Positions 43,044 through 52,442 of a DNA stretch of 64,000 nt are shown here, piece after piece; the stretch's first letter is position 1; each line of letters starts with the position of its first letter. The translations under genes were made by a program, and so were the position numbers. This DNA comes from Microbispora sp. ZYX-F-249 (lineage in GTDB: Bacteria > Actinomycetota > Actinomycetes > Streptosporangiales > Streptosporangiaceae): the NCBI RefSeq assembly GCF_039649665.1, contig NZ_JBDJAW010000019.1:1-64000 (forward strand), given 5' to 3'. The notes under the pieces were generated by a model. It had not been told where the DNA came from. It did no database searches and worked only from the letters and a program-made list of their open reading frames with translations.

Positions 43044-44249
43044 ATGCTGGCTGCGGCCCCCCGCATCTCCGATGCGCCGGCCAACCTCCCCGGACCGTCC
43101 CGGCTGCGCGTTCTCGACCTTCTGCGGTTCTGCGCGGCCCTCGGCGTCGTCCTGTTCCACTTCGGTGAGACGCGCGCCTGGGGCACGCCCAACGCCTTCC
43201 CCGCGCTGAGCGCGGTGACCATGTTCGGCGTGTACGGCGTGCGCCTGTTCTTCCTGATCAGCGGATTCGTGATCCTGATGAGCGCCTGGGGCCGCACCCC
43301 CGGTCACTTCGCGGCGTCGCGGATCGCCCGGCTGTACCCGGCGTACTGGGCGAGCGTGCTCGTCCTGGGCGGCCTGGCCGTCGGAGGGCTGATCACCGAC
43401 CACCGCCCGAGCCTCACCGAACTGCTGGCCAACATGACCATGCTCCAGCACGGTTTCCGCGTACGCGACCTGGAGATCGTCTACTGGACGCTGTGGCAGG
43501 AGCTGGTCTTCTACGCTCTCATCGCGTGCCTGGCGGCCGTGGGGATCACCTACCGCCGGTGCCTGGCGTTCATGGGGGCATGGGTGATCCTGCTGGCGAT
43601 CGCCGACCGGGCGGACGCCGATTTGCTGCAGCAGTTCCTCGTCCCGTTCAGCGCGCCGTACTTCATCGCGGGGATGGCGCTCTATCTCATCCACCGCTTC
43701 GGCGGGTCGCTGTTCCCCTGGCTGTTCGTGGCCGTGGGCTGGGCGCTCGGGCTCTACACGGCGCTCGACGGGGAACCGACGGCGGTCCGGAGATACGGGC
43801 AGGCGCTGGGCTCGGCGCTCGTGGTGGGCGTGATCTCGCTGATCTTCCTGGTGATGATCCTCGTGGCGGTCGGCGTGTTCGACCGGCTCGACTGGCGGTG
43901 GCTCACGTTCCTCGGCACGCTGACCTACCCGCTCTACCTCTTCCACCACCACGTCGGGTTCCTGCTGATCCAGTGGCTCCACCCCGCGCTGGGCAACCGC
44001 CTCACGCTCCCCCTGGCCGTGGCCGCGGTGCTCGTGGTCGCGTACGGCGTGCACCGGCTGGTCGAGCGGCCCCTGCAATCGCGGATGCGGGCGGCCCTGG
44101 ACCGCTCGCTCACGGCCGACGCCGCCCGCGTCCCTACGGCCGGGACGGCGGCGGCCGCTCCCATGCCCGCGATGCCCGCACCCGCACCGATGCCCCCGCC
44201 GTATGCGGAGACGGCGCCCGGAGCCGGCTACTTGCCGCGCGGCGGGTAG
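43044..44249 (+). CDS. Membrane acyltransferase (acyltransferase 3 family)
   Basis: The 401-aa protein has about ten membrane helices. It shows the acyltransferase 3 opening LDLLRFCAALGVVLFHFGE (catalytic His) and VYGVRLFFLISGFVILMSAWG, R-x-x-R-x-P-x-Y in ASRIARLYPAYW, and a C-terminal cytoplasmic tail rich in Met and Pro. Such enzymes O-acylate surface sugars, which fits the neighbouring glycopolymer genes and the deacetylase with which it overlaps tail-to-tail by 22 bp. Confidence 0.88.
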   Translation: MLAAAPRISDAPANLPGPSRLRVLDLLRFCAALGVVLFHFGETRAWGTPNAFPALSAVTMFGVYGVRLFFLISGFVILMSAWGRTPGHFAASRIARLYPAYWASVLVLGGLAVGGLITDHRPSLTELLANMTMLQHGFRVRDLEIVYWTLWQELVFYALIACLAAVGITYRRCLAFMGAWVILLAIADRADADLLQQFLVPFSAPYFIAGMALYLIHRFGGSLFPWLFVAVGWALGLYTALDGEPTAVRRYGQALGSALVVGVISLIFLVMILVAVGVFDRLDWRWLTFLGTLTYPLYLFHHHVGFLLIQWLHPALGNRLTLPLAVAAVLVVAYGVHRLVERPLQSRMRAALDRSLTADAARVPTAGTAAAAPMPAMPAPAPMPPPYAETAPGAGYLPRGG

Positions 44250-45001
44250 ATCTCGCCGGGACGCAGTTTGCGGCCCTGGAGCAGGGTCGTCAGCGTGACG
44301 AACTTGTAGCCCTGCTTCTCCAGCGCGGTGAGCACGCCCGGCATGGCCTTGACCGTCTCGGGGACGATGTCGTGCAGCAGGATGACGCCGTTGCGCTTGG
44401 CGAGCTTCAGCGTGCGCTCGGCGATCACCTTGGTGTCGCGGGCCTGCCAGTCGAGCGTGGACCCGGTCCACAGGATCTGCGGCAGCCCCAGGTCGACCAT
44501 GAGACCGGAGACCCGGGAGTCGGTCGCGCCGTTCGGCGGGCGCATGTACTCGGGCCTCTTGCCGATCGTCTGGTAGATGATCTCCGAGGTGGTCGAGACC
44601 TCCTCGAACACCTCGCCGTCGGACAGCTTGGTGAGCGAGGGGTGGGTCCAGGTGTGGTTGCCGATGTCGTGACCCTCCTCGTAGATCCGCCTGGTGAGCT
44701 CGGGCCGGTAGGCCACCTTCCTGCCGAGCAGGAAGAAGGTGGCCTTCGCCTTGTGCTTCTTCAGCGTGTCGAGCAGCCCGGGGGTGTAGGGCCACGGACC
44801 GTCGTCGAAGGTGAGGGCGATGCACTTGTACCGGGCGCAGTAGGGCTCGGTCTTCTTGTTCGTCTCCGTCTGCTTCGCCTCGGCCCGGGTCACGGCCGCC
44901 GTCTTCGTGGTGGCGGCGGTCGCGGATCCGGCCGGGGTGGGGACGACGCTCACGCCGGCTGCGCAGACACCGGCCATTACGATTCTTGCTTTCCGCCACA
45001 T
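44228..45001 (-). CDS. Secreted polysaccharide deacetylase (NodB/CE4)
   Basis: The 257-aa protein has a signal peptide (RIVMAGVCAAGVSVV) followed by a CE4 domain. The catalytic motifs are all present: TFDDGPWPYTP (two Asp), HTWTHPSL (metal His pair), RPPNGATD and the HDIV catalytic His. It would remove N- or O-acetyl groups from peptidoglycan or another wall polymer outside the cell. ATG 45001 is chosen since it starts the signal peptide; an in-frame start at about 45064 is possible. Confidence 0.92.
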   Translation of the reverse strand: MWRKARIVMAGVCAAGVSVVPTPAGSATAATTKTAAVTRAEAKQTETNKKTEPYCARYKCIALTFDDGPWPYTPGLLDTLKKHKAKATFFLLGRKVAYRPELTRRIYEEGHDIGNHTWTHPSLTKLSDGEVFEEVSTTSEIIYQTIGKRPEYMRPPNGATDSRVSGLMVDLGLPQILWTGSTLDWQARDTKVIAERTLKLAKRNGVILLHDIVPETVKAMPGVLTALEKQGYKFVTLTTLLQGRKLRPGEIYPPRGK

Positions 45002-45172
45002 GTCGCGGGATCTTAGTGAAAACACGGCGAGATGGTCATCAAAGCGGCGAACTGGAATAGTCATCGCATCATCCCGGCCACGCGGTTCCCTTCGGTGTAC
45101 AGCGGGTGTCAAGGGGCTTGAAAGCGTCGCGGCGCAGACTGCGTGCAACGACGCAGGAAAGGAACCCCAGCC

Positions 45173-45649
45173 ATGACCCTCACCCGTTCCCTGGCAGGCC
45201 TCACGCTCGCGGCCGGCATCCTGGCTCTCGCCCCGCTCGCCACCGCCACGGCCGCCCAGGCGACCGCGGCCAAGCCCTGGGGTCCCTACTACGCGGCCGG
45301 GTCGAAGGCCAAGGCGAGCGGCTCGCTGACCGCCGCGGCCAAGGCCGACCGGAGCGCGCCCGCGCCGTACGTCAAGGTCGGCGGCAGTGTCACCAGCCTG
45401 AACCGCAAGGCGTCCACCTGCGGCTGGGCCCTGTTCCGGGTCAGCTACTTCGACGCCGCCAACCAGCCGCACCTGGTGTACCGCAACTACCGCGCCTGCT
45501 CCTACAAAGCGAAGATGCAGTTCGCCTTCACCGTCAAGAACGTCGCGGAGGTCGATTTCAAGGTCTGCTCCGAGGCCAAGGCCGCCAAGCCGTCGGTCGA
45601 CTGCCAGGTGTCCGGCGCCTGGAAGACGATCTACGCCTACTACAAGTAG
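45173..45649 (+). CDS. Small secreted protein of unknown function
   Basis: The 158-aa protein has a Sec signal peptide (LTRSLAGLTLAAGILALAPL, cleavage near TATAAQA) and a mature beta-rich domain with four cysteines, in TCGW, ACSYK, VCSE and DCQ, which could form two disulfides. I do not recognise a family. The ATG at 45173 follows AGGAAAGGA at seven bases. It is divergent from the deacetylase, so both may respond to a cell-wall signal. Confidence 0.7.
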   Translation: MTLTRSLAGLTLAAGILALAPLATATAAQATAAKPWGPYYAAGSKAKASGSLTAAAKADRSAPAPYVKVGGSVTSLNRKASTCGWALFRVSYFDAANQPHLVYRNYRACSYKAKMQFAFTVKNVAEVDFKVCSEAKAAKPSVDCQVSGAWKTIYAYYK

Positions 45650-45719
45650 GGACGCCTGCGCGGCCCACAGGGGGCGTGCGGGGTGCCGCGCGAACAGGTG
45701 CATCTCCTATCGTTAGGGC

Positions 45720-46778
45720 ATGCCTCGATTCCGCTCGATCCTCGACACCATGCCGGCCTACAAGCCCGGCAAGGCCGTGGTCTCCCCGGACGGCCGGTCC
45801 TACAAGCTGTCCTCCAACGAGAGCCCCTTCGGGCCCCTGCCGTCGGTGGTGGAGGCGATCGCGCGGGCGGCCACGGAGATCCACCGTTATCCCGACCCCG
45901 GTGCGGTCCGGCTCACCGAGACGGTCGCCGAACGGTTCGGGGTGCCCTACGACCACGTCGCGCTCGGCGCCGGATCCGTGGCGGTCGCCCAGCAGATCCT
46001 CGAAGCGGTCGGTGAGCCCGGCGCCGACGTGGTCTACGCCTGGCGCTCCTTCGAGGCCTACCCCCTGCTGGTCGGCCTTTCGGGCGCCAACGCCGTCGAG
46101 GTGCCGCTGCGCGACGAGACGCACGACCTCGACGCGATGGCCGAGGCCATCACGCCCGAGACGCGCCTGGTCTTCGTGTGCAACCCCAACAACCCGACGG
46201 GGACGGCGAACCGGACCGAGGAGCTCGTCCGCTTCCTCGACCGGGTGCCGGAGAACGTCACCGTCGTCCTCGACGAGGCCTACCGGGAGTACGTCAGGGA
46301 CGTGGACGTGCCCGACGGCCTCACGCTCTACCGCGACCGTCCCAACGTCGCCGTCCTGCGCACGTTCTCCAAGGCGTACGGCCTCGCGGGGCTGCGGGTC
46401 GGTTACCTGATCGGGCACGAGCCGGTGGCCGCCGCCGTCCGCAAGACGCTGCTGCCCTTCGCGGTCAACCACCTCGCCCAGGCCGCCGCCATCGCGTCCC
46501 TGCAGGCGGAGGACGAGCTGCAGGAGCGGGTCGACAACGTGGTCAAGGAGCGCGCCCGCGTCCGGGAGACGCTGCTGTCGCAGGGCTGGACCGTCCCGCC
46601 CACCGAGGCCAACTTCGTCTGGCTGCGTCTCGGCGAGCGCACGATGGAGTTCGCCGGCGAGTGCGCGGCCGTGGGCGTCGCGGTGCGCCCGTTCGAGGGC
46701 GAGGGGGCCCGGATCTCCATCGGCGACCCCGAGGCCAACGACGTCTTCCTCGCCGCGGCCGCGGAGTTCAGGCGCTGA
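45720..46778 (+). CDS. hisC: Histidinol-phosphate/aromatic aminotransferase (HisC/Pat type)
   Basis: The 352-aa class I/II PLP aminotransferase has [46 protein letters not shown] and the PLP lysine in [14 protein letters not shown]. HisC makes histidinol phosphate; the paralogue Pat makes phenylalanine, and this gene sits alone, away from other his genes, so Pat is equally possible. TATCGT seven bases before the ATG suggests a leaderless transcript. Confidence 0.82.
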   Translation: MPRFRSILDTMPAYKPGKAVVSPDGRSYKLSSNESPFGPLPSVVEAIARAATEIHRYPDPGAVRLTETVAERFGVPYDHVALGAGSVAVAQQILEAVGEPGADVVYAWRSFEAYPLLVGLSGANAVEVPLRDETHDLDAMAEAITPETRLVFVCNPNNPTGTANRTEELVRFLDRVPENVTVVLDEAYREYVRDVDVPDGLTLYRDRPNVAVLRTFSKAYGLAGLRVGYLIGHEPVAAAVRKTLLPFAVNHLAQAAAIASLQAEDELQERVDNVVKERARVRETLLSQGWTVPPTEANFVWLRLGERTMEFAGECAAVGVAVRPFEGEGARISIGDPEANDVFLAAAAEFRR

Positions 46779-46780
46779 CA

Positions 46781-46815
46781 CGGGCGCCGGGCCGCTCCGG
46801 CGGGCCCGGCGCCCG
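46781..46815. terminator. Bidirectional terminator
   Basis: Perfect 13-bp stem (CGGGCGCCGGGCC and complement) with a 9-base loop between convergent stops at 46778 and 46870. Confidence 0.8.
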
Positions 46816-46869
46816 GAAACTGCGGAGACACCGCGGCCGGGAACGCGTGGCCGGCGGCGAGAACGGGTC

Positions 46870-47325
46870 CTAGCGAGCGGGGTAGTACTGCTGGACGAGC
46901 GCGTTCGTGCTCCGCTCGATCCGGTCGAGGCCGGCTCCGAGCGCGACCAGGATCCGCGCCGCCCCACTCTCGCCGTCGCGGATGAGCCCGAGCAGGATGT
47001 GCTCGGTGCCGATGCGGTCGTGGCCGCGCCCCAGGGACTCCTGGTTGGCCGACTCGAGGACCTTGCCGCCCGACGGAGTGAACGGAATGGGCTCGGCCGG
47101 GTTCGGCGCGGCCTGGCCGTGCCCGGCGATCGCCTTGACCTGCAGACGCACGTCCTCGAGGGTCAGGCCAAGGCTCTTGAGCACCTGGGCGCCGATGCCC
47201 TCGTCCTCACGGATCAGGCCGAGGAGGACGTGCTCGGTGCCGATGGACGGGTGACCGAACATCCTGGCCTCCTCCTGGGCCAGGATGACGACGCGTCGCG
47301 CTCGGTTGGTGAACTTCTCGTACAT
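46870..47325 (-). CDS. Stand-alone Clp N-terminal domain protein
   Basis: The 151-aa protein consists of two Clp N repeats: FTNRARRVVILAQEEARMFGHPSIGTEHVLLGLIRE and a second with GRGHDRIGTEHILLGLIRDGESGAARIL (quoted in parts). These match the N domain of ClpC very closely, but there are no AAA+ domains. Similar proteins (ClpC-N-like) may bind adaptors or substrates, or quench ClpC, in protein quality control. It converges on the aminotransferase. Confidence 0.85.
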   Translation of the reverse strand: MYEKFTNRARRVVILAQEEARMFGHPSIGTEHVLLGLIREDEGIGAQVLKSLGLTLEDVRLQVKAIAGHGQAAPNPAEPIPFTPSGGKVLESANQESLGRGHDRIGTEHILLGLIRDGESGAARILVALGAGLDRIERSTNALVQQYYPAR

Positions 47326-47468
47326 ACCGCCGCTCCTCGCAAGGCAGGTCAGCGAACCCCGTCCGGGTCCGGCGGACGGTCGTCCGCTGTGGTGACTGAG
47401 TCGTCCTGCGACGGTAGTGGATCTCGGTGACTCTCGCAGACGCCCGGCCGGCGGGCGCCATGGAGCCG

Positions 47469-48425
47469 TCAGGGTTCGGAGGCCGGACGGCTCCCGGCAG
47501 TCGCGGGAGTCTCCTGCTCCGCAGGACTACTGCCGTCCGGCCGGTTGCGCCGCTCGGTGGAGACCACCAGCGCGACCCCGACGACGATCAGGCCTCCCGC
47601 GACGAGCATGGCCGCGGTGACCGGTTCCGACAGGATCGCCGCTCCGAGGATCACCGCCACCACCGGGTTCACGTACGCGTAGGTGGACACGAGCGAGATC
47701 GGCGCGTGGCCGAGCAGCCAGATGTACGAGGTGAAGCCGACCAGGGAGCCCACCAGCACCAGGTAGGCCAGGGCCGCCCAGGACTCCCAGCTCACCGCGC
47801 CGAGATGCAGGCGCTCGCCCTGCGCGGCGCCCATGACCAGCAGCGCGGCGCCGCCCACCGCCATCTCGATCGTGCTGGCCACGAACGGGTTGGCCGGCAT
47901 CGGGATCCGGGGGGACAGGAACGACCCCAGCGACCACGACACCGAGCCCAGCAGCACCACGGTGATGCCCGCTCCGCTGCCCGAGGCGTTGCCGCCGTGC
48001 AGCGAGAGGAAGGCGACGCCGGCGAAGCCGACCAGCACCCCGGCCAGCGTCAGCACGTGCGGCCGGTCGCGGAAGACCGTCCTGAGCACGATCAGCCACA
48101 GCGGGGTCGAGGCGACGAGCAGCGCGGCCAGGCCGCTGGAGATGTGCTGCTCGGCCACGGCGACCATGCCGTTGCCGCCGGCGAGGAGCAGGAGCCCGAC
48201 GAGCGCGGCGCCGCCGAACTCCTGCCATCTCATCCTGAACGGCACGGCCCTGACGAGCAGGACCCCGCCGAGGACCAGGGCCGCCGCGACGAAACGGAGT
48301 CCACCGCTCGTCATCGGCGGAAGGGTCCGGATGGCGATGGCGATGCCGAGGTACGTCGAGCCCCACACCACGTACACGGCCGCCAAGGCCAACCACACCC
48401 GTACGTCATGACCGTTCCGTTCCAT
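47469..48425 (-). CDS. EamA/DMT-family transporter
   Basis: The 318-aa protein has ten membrane helices in two EamA halves. It resembles YedA: VVWGSTYLGIAIAIRTLPP in helix 1 and SLVSTYAYVNPVVAVILGA near helix 9 are typical. Such carriers export amino acids or metabolites; the substrate is unknown. It ends 143 bp upstream of the Clp N gene and follows the regulator gene by 36 bp on the same strand. Confidence 0.87.
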   Translation of the reverse strand: MERNGHDVRVWLALAAVYVVWGSTYLGIAIAIRTLPPMTSGGLRFVAAALVLGGVLLVRAVPFRMRWQEFGGAALVGLLLLAGGNGMVAVAEQHISSGLAALLVASTPLWLIVLRTVFRDRPHVLTLAGVLVGFAGVAFLSLHGGNASGSGAGITVVLLGSVSWSLGSFLSPRIPMPANPFVASTIEMAVGGAALLVMGAAQGERLHLGAVSWESWAALAYLVLVGSLVGFTSYIWLLGHAPISLVSTYAYVNPVVAVILGAAILSEPVTAAMLVAGGLIVVGVALVVSTERRNRPDGSSPAEQETPATAGSRPASEP

Positions 48426-48461
48426 GGGTCATGACGATAGAGCGTCGCTTCCGGACGCCGA

Positions 48462-49808
48462 TTACCGGTTCAGCTTCTCCACGATGAGCCGGTAGAGCTG
48501 GCGCGGCCGGCCCGGCTGGGGAGTGCGGTTCGGCGGAAGCGGCCACGCGAGTCCCTCGTCAACCAGCGTGCGCAGCAACCGCCTGGCCGTACGCGGGGTC
48601 ACTCCGAGCATGCGCCCGGCGCCCTCCGCGTCCACGACCGTGTCCCCGCCCTCCAGCTTGGCGGCCAGGCGCGCCAGCACCTCGACGCCCTTGGGCTTGA
48701 TCGGTCCGCCGGGCTGGGGCGGCATCCGGGGCGGCGGCACCAGTGCGCGGCCCTCCCTGTCCACCGCGAAGCCCTGCGGCTGCTTGCCGCCCTGGGTGCG
48801 GGCGAGCGCGCCCCTCGCGTGCGTCTCGGCCTCGTGCGTGGTGCGGCCCATCCCCACACCCACCTCGACGGCCAGGCCCAGCTCCTCGCGGATCCTGGCG
48901 GCGAACGGCAGGATCCGGAACCCGTCCGTGGCCGTCGCGATCGAGCCCTTGGTGGCCACCACCAGATAGCTGTGGTCGTCGATCGGCCACACGCTCGCGT
49001 TGATCCGGTTGGCCTCCTGCACGAGCAGGCGGTGCAGCGACAGCCGCAGCTCGTCACGCCAGTAGCGCGGCGCGGCCCGCCGAACCGGTTCGCGTAGCGT
49101 CGGCACCTCGACCAGCACGACCGTGAGCTGCGACTCCTCCAGCCGGTGCCGCGCGCCGAGCAGCGCCGCCGTGTGCAGCGCCGTGCGTACGGCCGCGGAG
49201 GTCGGCCGTATCGGCACCACCGGCACCCCGGCGGAGGTCAGCCGGTCGGCCACGCCCTGGACGCAGGTGAGCGCGCCCGTCGTGGCCCCCTGGCGGAGCA
49301 GCCGCTCGTGGAAGGCCGTGATCGTGCCGACCGGACCCGGCTCGTCCCGGCTGTGCACCTCCCCGGAGGAGAGGTTGAGGTCCGCGTACGCCTCGTCGAT
49401 TTCCGGCCGGCCGAGCACGTCGATGCTCACCCGGCGCGGATCGATTCGCTCGTCCAGCGCGGCCCGCGCGATCGCCGCCACGAGCGCGGCCCCGCCGAGC
49501 TGCACGTGCGTGGCCGGCATCGTCAGCACCCCGGCCCGCCGCGCGAGCTCGAAGGGCACCGGGCTCGCGAACAGGCACGCGTCCACACCCGGACCGAGCC
49601 GGGTCACCTTGTCCGCCGCCTCCTGCTCGTCTCGGTACGCGGCGGCCACCAGCCGGCAGGGCACCGGGGCAGCCGAGTGCCCCATGAGCATCACCCGCTC
49701 GACCAGATCGTGCGACCCCACCACGCCGATGGTGAGGTCGGGTGTCACCGTGCCCAGACGTGACCCGCGCGGAGTGTCTTCCGTGCGCTCGACCAATGTT
49801 CGTCCCAT
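48462..49808 (-). CDS. Unusual regulator: sensor-like domain, degenerate cyclase-like domain, C-terminal winged helix
   Basis: The 448-aa protein is not a family I can name. Residues 25-200 look like a Rossmann-type sensor (IGVVGSHDLVERVMLMGH, VDACLFASPVPFELAR). Residues about 225-345 resemble a GGDEF-type cyclase fold: VGVGMGRTTHEAETHARGAL is similar to the stretch after the active-site loop, but no GGDEF signature is present. The C terminus has a winged helix (VVDAEGAGRMLGVTPRTARRLLRTLVDEGL, quoted in part). It probably binds a ligand and DNA. Two palindromes lie upstream. Confidence 0.6.
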   Translation of the reverse strand: MGRTLVERTEDTPRGSRLGTVTPDLTIGVVGSHDLVERVMLMGHSAAPVPCRLVAAAYRDEQEAADKVTRLGPGVDACLFASPVPFELARRAGVLTMPATHVQLGGAALVAAIARAALDERIDPRRVSIDVLGRPEIDEAYADLNLSSGEVHSRDEPGPVGTITAFHERLLRQGATTGALTCVQGVADRLTSAGVPVVPIRPTSAAVRTALHTAALLGARHRLEESQLTVVLVEVPTLREPVRRAAPRYWRDELRLSLHRLLVQEANRINASVWPIDDHSYLVVATKGSIATATDGFRILPFAARIREELGLAVEVGVGMGRTTHEAETHARGALARTQGGKQPQGFAVDREGRALVPPPRMPPQPGGPIKPKGVEVLARLAAKLEGGDTVVDAEGAGRMLGVTPRTARRLLRTLVDEGLAWPLPPNRTPQPGRPRQLYRLIVEKLNR

Positions 49809-49884
49809 CCCACGTCGCCCTCGTTGTTGTGGCTTCTCTTTGGAACGATCGCTGGTTAAGGCCGTAATGTCACGCCCAGATTTA

Positions 49885-49929
49885 CCGGAATACCATTCTG
49901 GGTAGTCCCGGGCGTTCCGTAATTCGGAA
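49885..49929. promoter_or_regulatory. Two palindromes upstream of the unusual regulator gene
   Basis: CCGGAAT-ACC-ATTCTGG (one mismatch) at 49885-49901 and TTCCG-TAATT-CGGAA (perfect) at 49915-49929, both in the 160-bp gap to murA. The gap is noticeably AT-richer than its surroundings. Autoregulation is a reasonable guess. Confidence 0.4.
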
Positions 49930-49968
49930 GGTCTCTCCTGGTCAGGGCATTAGTAAAGGTTTCCGGAC

Positions 49969-51246
49969 TCAGCCCTCGCCGGAAGTGGAAATTTCACGCA
50001 CCACATCTGCGCCGAGCGCCTGCATACGCTGGGCGAGCGCGGCGTGCCCGCGGTCGATGAGATATCCGGACCCGATGGTCGTCTCGCCCTCCGCGGCGAG
50101 ACCGGCGAGCACGAGGGCGATTCCCGATCGCAGGTCGTGGGCCGTCACGTCGGCGCCGCGCAGCGGCGTCGGGCCGTGCACGACCGCCCGGCTGCCCTCG
50201 ACCTCGACGTTCGCGCCCATCTTGTTGAGCTCGCCCGCCAGTGCGAAGCGGCCGTCGAAGATGCGCTCGTGGATGTAGCTGGAGCCCTCCGCGAGGCAGG
50301 CCACGGTCATCAGCGGCGACTGCAGGTCGGTCGCGAAGCCGGGATAGGTGTCGGTGATGACGTTGATCGGGCGCAGCGGCCGGTCGCGGCGCACCTGAAG
50401 CACGGCGCCGTGCTGCTCGAACTCGACGCCCATCTGCTCCAGCTTCCACCGGACCACGCCGAGGTGCTCCAGCGACGCGCCGACCAGGCTCACCTCGCCA
50501 CCGGTGATCGCCGCGGCCATCGCGAACACGCCCGCGTCGAGCCGGTCGGGCATGACCGTGTGCTCGACCGCGGTCAGCTCGTCCACGCCCTCGACCGTGA
50601 TGAATCCCGTGCCGCCGCCGCGGATGCGCGCGCCCATCCGGCTCAGCATCGTGATGACGTCGAGCACCTCGGGTTCGAGGGCCGCGTTCTCGATGACGGT
50701 GGTGCCCCGCGCCAGCGCGGCGGCCATGATCAGGTTCTCGGTGCCGGTGTGCGACGGGGTGTCGAGGTAGAGCGGGGCGCCGACCAGGCCGCCGGCCTTG
50801 ATGTGGATGACGGCCTCGCCCTCGTCGACCATCGCGCCCAGGCGCTTGTAGCCCAGGTAGTGGAAGTCGAGGTTGCGGCTGCCGAGGTTGCACCCGCCGA
50901 TGCCCTCGATGATGGCCTCGCCGAGACGGTGGAGCAGCGCGGGGACGAACAGCACCGACCCCCGGAACCGGCGCGCGATCTCCGCGGGCAGGACCGGGCT
51001 GGTGAGGCGGGAGGCGTCGATGACGAGCGTCCGCTCGCTCTCGTGGAACTCGACCTTGGCGCCCACGGCCTCGGCGAGTTCGACGGCCCGGCGCACGTCT
51101 TCGATGACGGGCACGTTCCGGAGCACCGTGCGGCCCTCGGACGCGAGCAGCGCCGCCCCGATCATGGGCAGTACGGCGTTCTTCGCGCCCTGGATGAAGG
51201 CGGTTCCACGCAGTACATTGCCACCGCGCACGCGGTAACGGACCAT
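49969..51246 (-). CDS. murA: MurA-family UDP-N-acetylglucosamine 1-carboxyvinyltransferase
   Basis: The 425-aa EPSP-synthase-fold enzyme would add enolpyruvate from PEP to UDP-GlcNAc in the first step of peptidoglycan synthesis. Visible are GAKNAVLP, the PEP-reactive Cys in GIGGCNLGSRNLDFH (about residue 119), YPGFATDLQSPLM and HDLRSGIALVLAG. Some segments differ from common MurA (PSHTGTEN for PSVGATEN), so it may be a second, MurA2-like copy. The ATG at 51246 follows AGGAG. It is downstream of purC on the same strand. Confidence 0.87.
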   Translation of the reverse strand: MVRYRVRGGNVLRGTAFIQGAKNAVLPMIGAALLASEGRTVLRNVPVIEDVRRAVELAEAVGAKVEFHESERTLVIDASRLTSPVLPAEIARRFRGSVLFVPALLHRLGEAIIEGIGGCNLGSRNLDFHYLGYKRLGAMVDEGEAVIHIKAGGLVGAPLYLDTPSHTGTENLIMAAALARGTTVIENAALEPEVLDVITMLSRMGARIRGGGTGFITVEGVDELTAVEHTVMPDRLDAGVFAMAAAITGGEVSLVGASLEHLGVVRWKLEQMGVEFEQHGAVLQVRRDRPLRPINVITDTYPGFATDLQSPLMTVACLAEGSSYIHERIFDGRFALAGELNKMGANVEVEGSRAVVHGPTPLRGADVTAHDLRSGIALVLAGLAAEGETTIGSGYLIDRGHAALAQRMQALGADVVREISTSGEG

Positions 51247-51421
51247 GGGTTCGACTCCTATGTATGGGGGAAGGCGGGGGACTCCCGTCAGCCGGCGGCC
51301 GAGTCGTCGGCGAGGACGATCGGCCTAGAGTAGCCGCTGTGCCGGGAGTTTCGGGGTGGAACTACCCCCGGAACGCGCGGGGGAACGGGTCACTTGAGAC
51401 TACTCGTGTGACCTGTGTGAT

Positions 51422-52270
51422 TCAGCCGCGGAAGCGCTCTCCGGTGAGCCGTTCGTACGCCTCGACGTAGCGGTTGCGGGTGCGCTCGACGATTTCCTCC
51501 GGCAGCGGCGGGGGCGCCTCGCCGGACGACCTGTCCCAGCCCGACTCGGGGGACAGCAGCCAGTCTCTGACGAACTGCTTGTCGAACGACGGCTGGGAGT
51601 GGCCCGGCTCCCACTGGTCGAGGGGCCAGAAGCGGGAGGAGTCCGGCGTCAGCACCTCGTCTCCCAGCGTCAGCACGCCGTCGGCGTCGAATCCCAGCTC
51701 GATCTTGGTGTCGGCCAGGATGATGCCGCGTTCCAAAGCGATCTCGGCCCCGCGGCTGTAGACGTCGAGGGTGATCCGGCGCAGCCGCTCGGCCACGTCC
51801 CCGCCGACCTCCGCCACGACCTCCTCGTACGTCATGGGCTCGTCGTGCTCGCCCATGGGGGCCTTGGACGACGGTGTGAAGATCGGCTCGGGCAGGCGCG
51901 AGCCGTCGGTGAGCCCTTCAGCAAGCCGCACGCCGGAGACGACGCCCTCCCTGCGGTAGTCCACGAGCCCCGAGCCGGTGAGGTAGCCGCGCGCCACGCA
52001 TTCGACCGGCACCATCCGCAGCCTGCGGCACAGCACTCCGCGGCCGGCGAACTCCGCCGGGACGTCGGTCGAGACCACGTGGTGCGGGACGACGTCCTTG
52101 AGCTGCTCGAACCACCACAGCGACAACCGGGTGAGAATCTCTCCCTTGTCGGGGATGCCGGGTTCGAGCACGTAGTCGAAGGCCGAGATGCGGTCGGACG
52201 CGACCATCAGCAGCAGCCCGTCGGGGGTCTCGTAGAGGTCGCGTACCTTGCCGGAGTGCAGGTGCTTCAC
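51422..52270 (-). CDS. purC: Phosphoribosylaminoimidazole-succinocarboxamide (SAICAR) synthase
   Basis: The 282-aa SAICAR synthetase carries out step 8 of purine synthesis, joining aspartate to CAIR with ATP. It begins LHSGKVRDLYETPDG, has EFAGRGVLCRRLRMVPVECVARGYLTGSG (quoted in parts) and DTKIELGFD. GTG 52270 lies close to the conserved start and has GGGAAG upstream; an ATG at 52294 would add eight residues. purD lies upstream on the same strand, 229 bp away. Confidence 0.94.
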   Translation of the reverse strand: MKHLHSGKVRDLYETPDGLLLMVASDRISAFDYVLEPGIPDKGEILTRLSLWWFEQLKDVVPHHVVSTDVPAEFAGRGVLCRRLRMVPVECVARGYLTGSGLVDYRREGVVSGVRLAEGLTDGSRLPEPIFTPSSKAPMGEHDEPMTYEEVVAEVGGDVAERLRRITLDVYSRGAEIALERGIILADTKIELGFDADGVLTLGDEVLTPDSSRFWPLDQWEPGHSQPSFDKQFVRDWLLSPESGWDRSSGEAPPPLPEEIVERTRNRYVEAYERLTGERFRG

Positions 52271-52442
52271 AGCTCCATCTTCCCAGCTCTTCATCCCGCA
52301 TCGAGCAAGGGGAGAGTACGCAGCCGCGTGTCGACGTGGTCGGCCGCGAACGGGGGGACGGGAGCTGCCCCGGGCGGATCCGGCACGAGTCGTGGCCTGG
52401 GGACCGCGGCCATGCGCCCGCCTCTCCGCTGATCGAATGGTA

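Noticed and set aside
51388-51413. GGTCAC-N14-GTGACC upstream of murA
   Set aside because: Only six-base arms with a long spacer in GC-rich DNA; too likely by chance to list as an operator.
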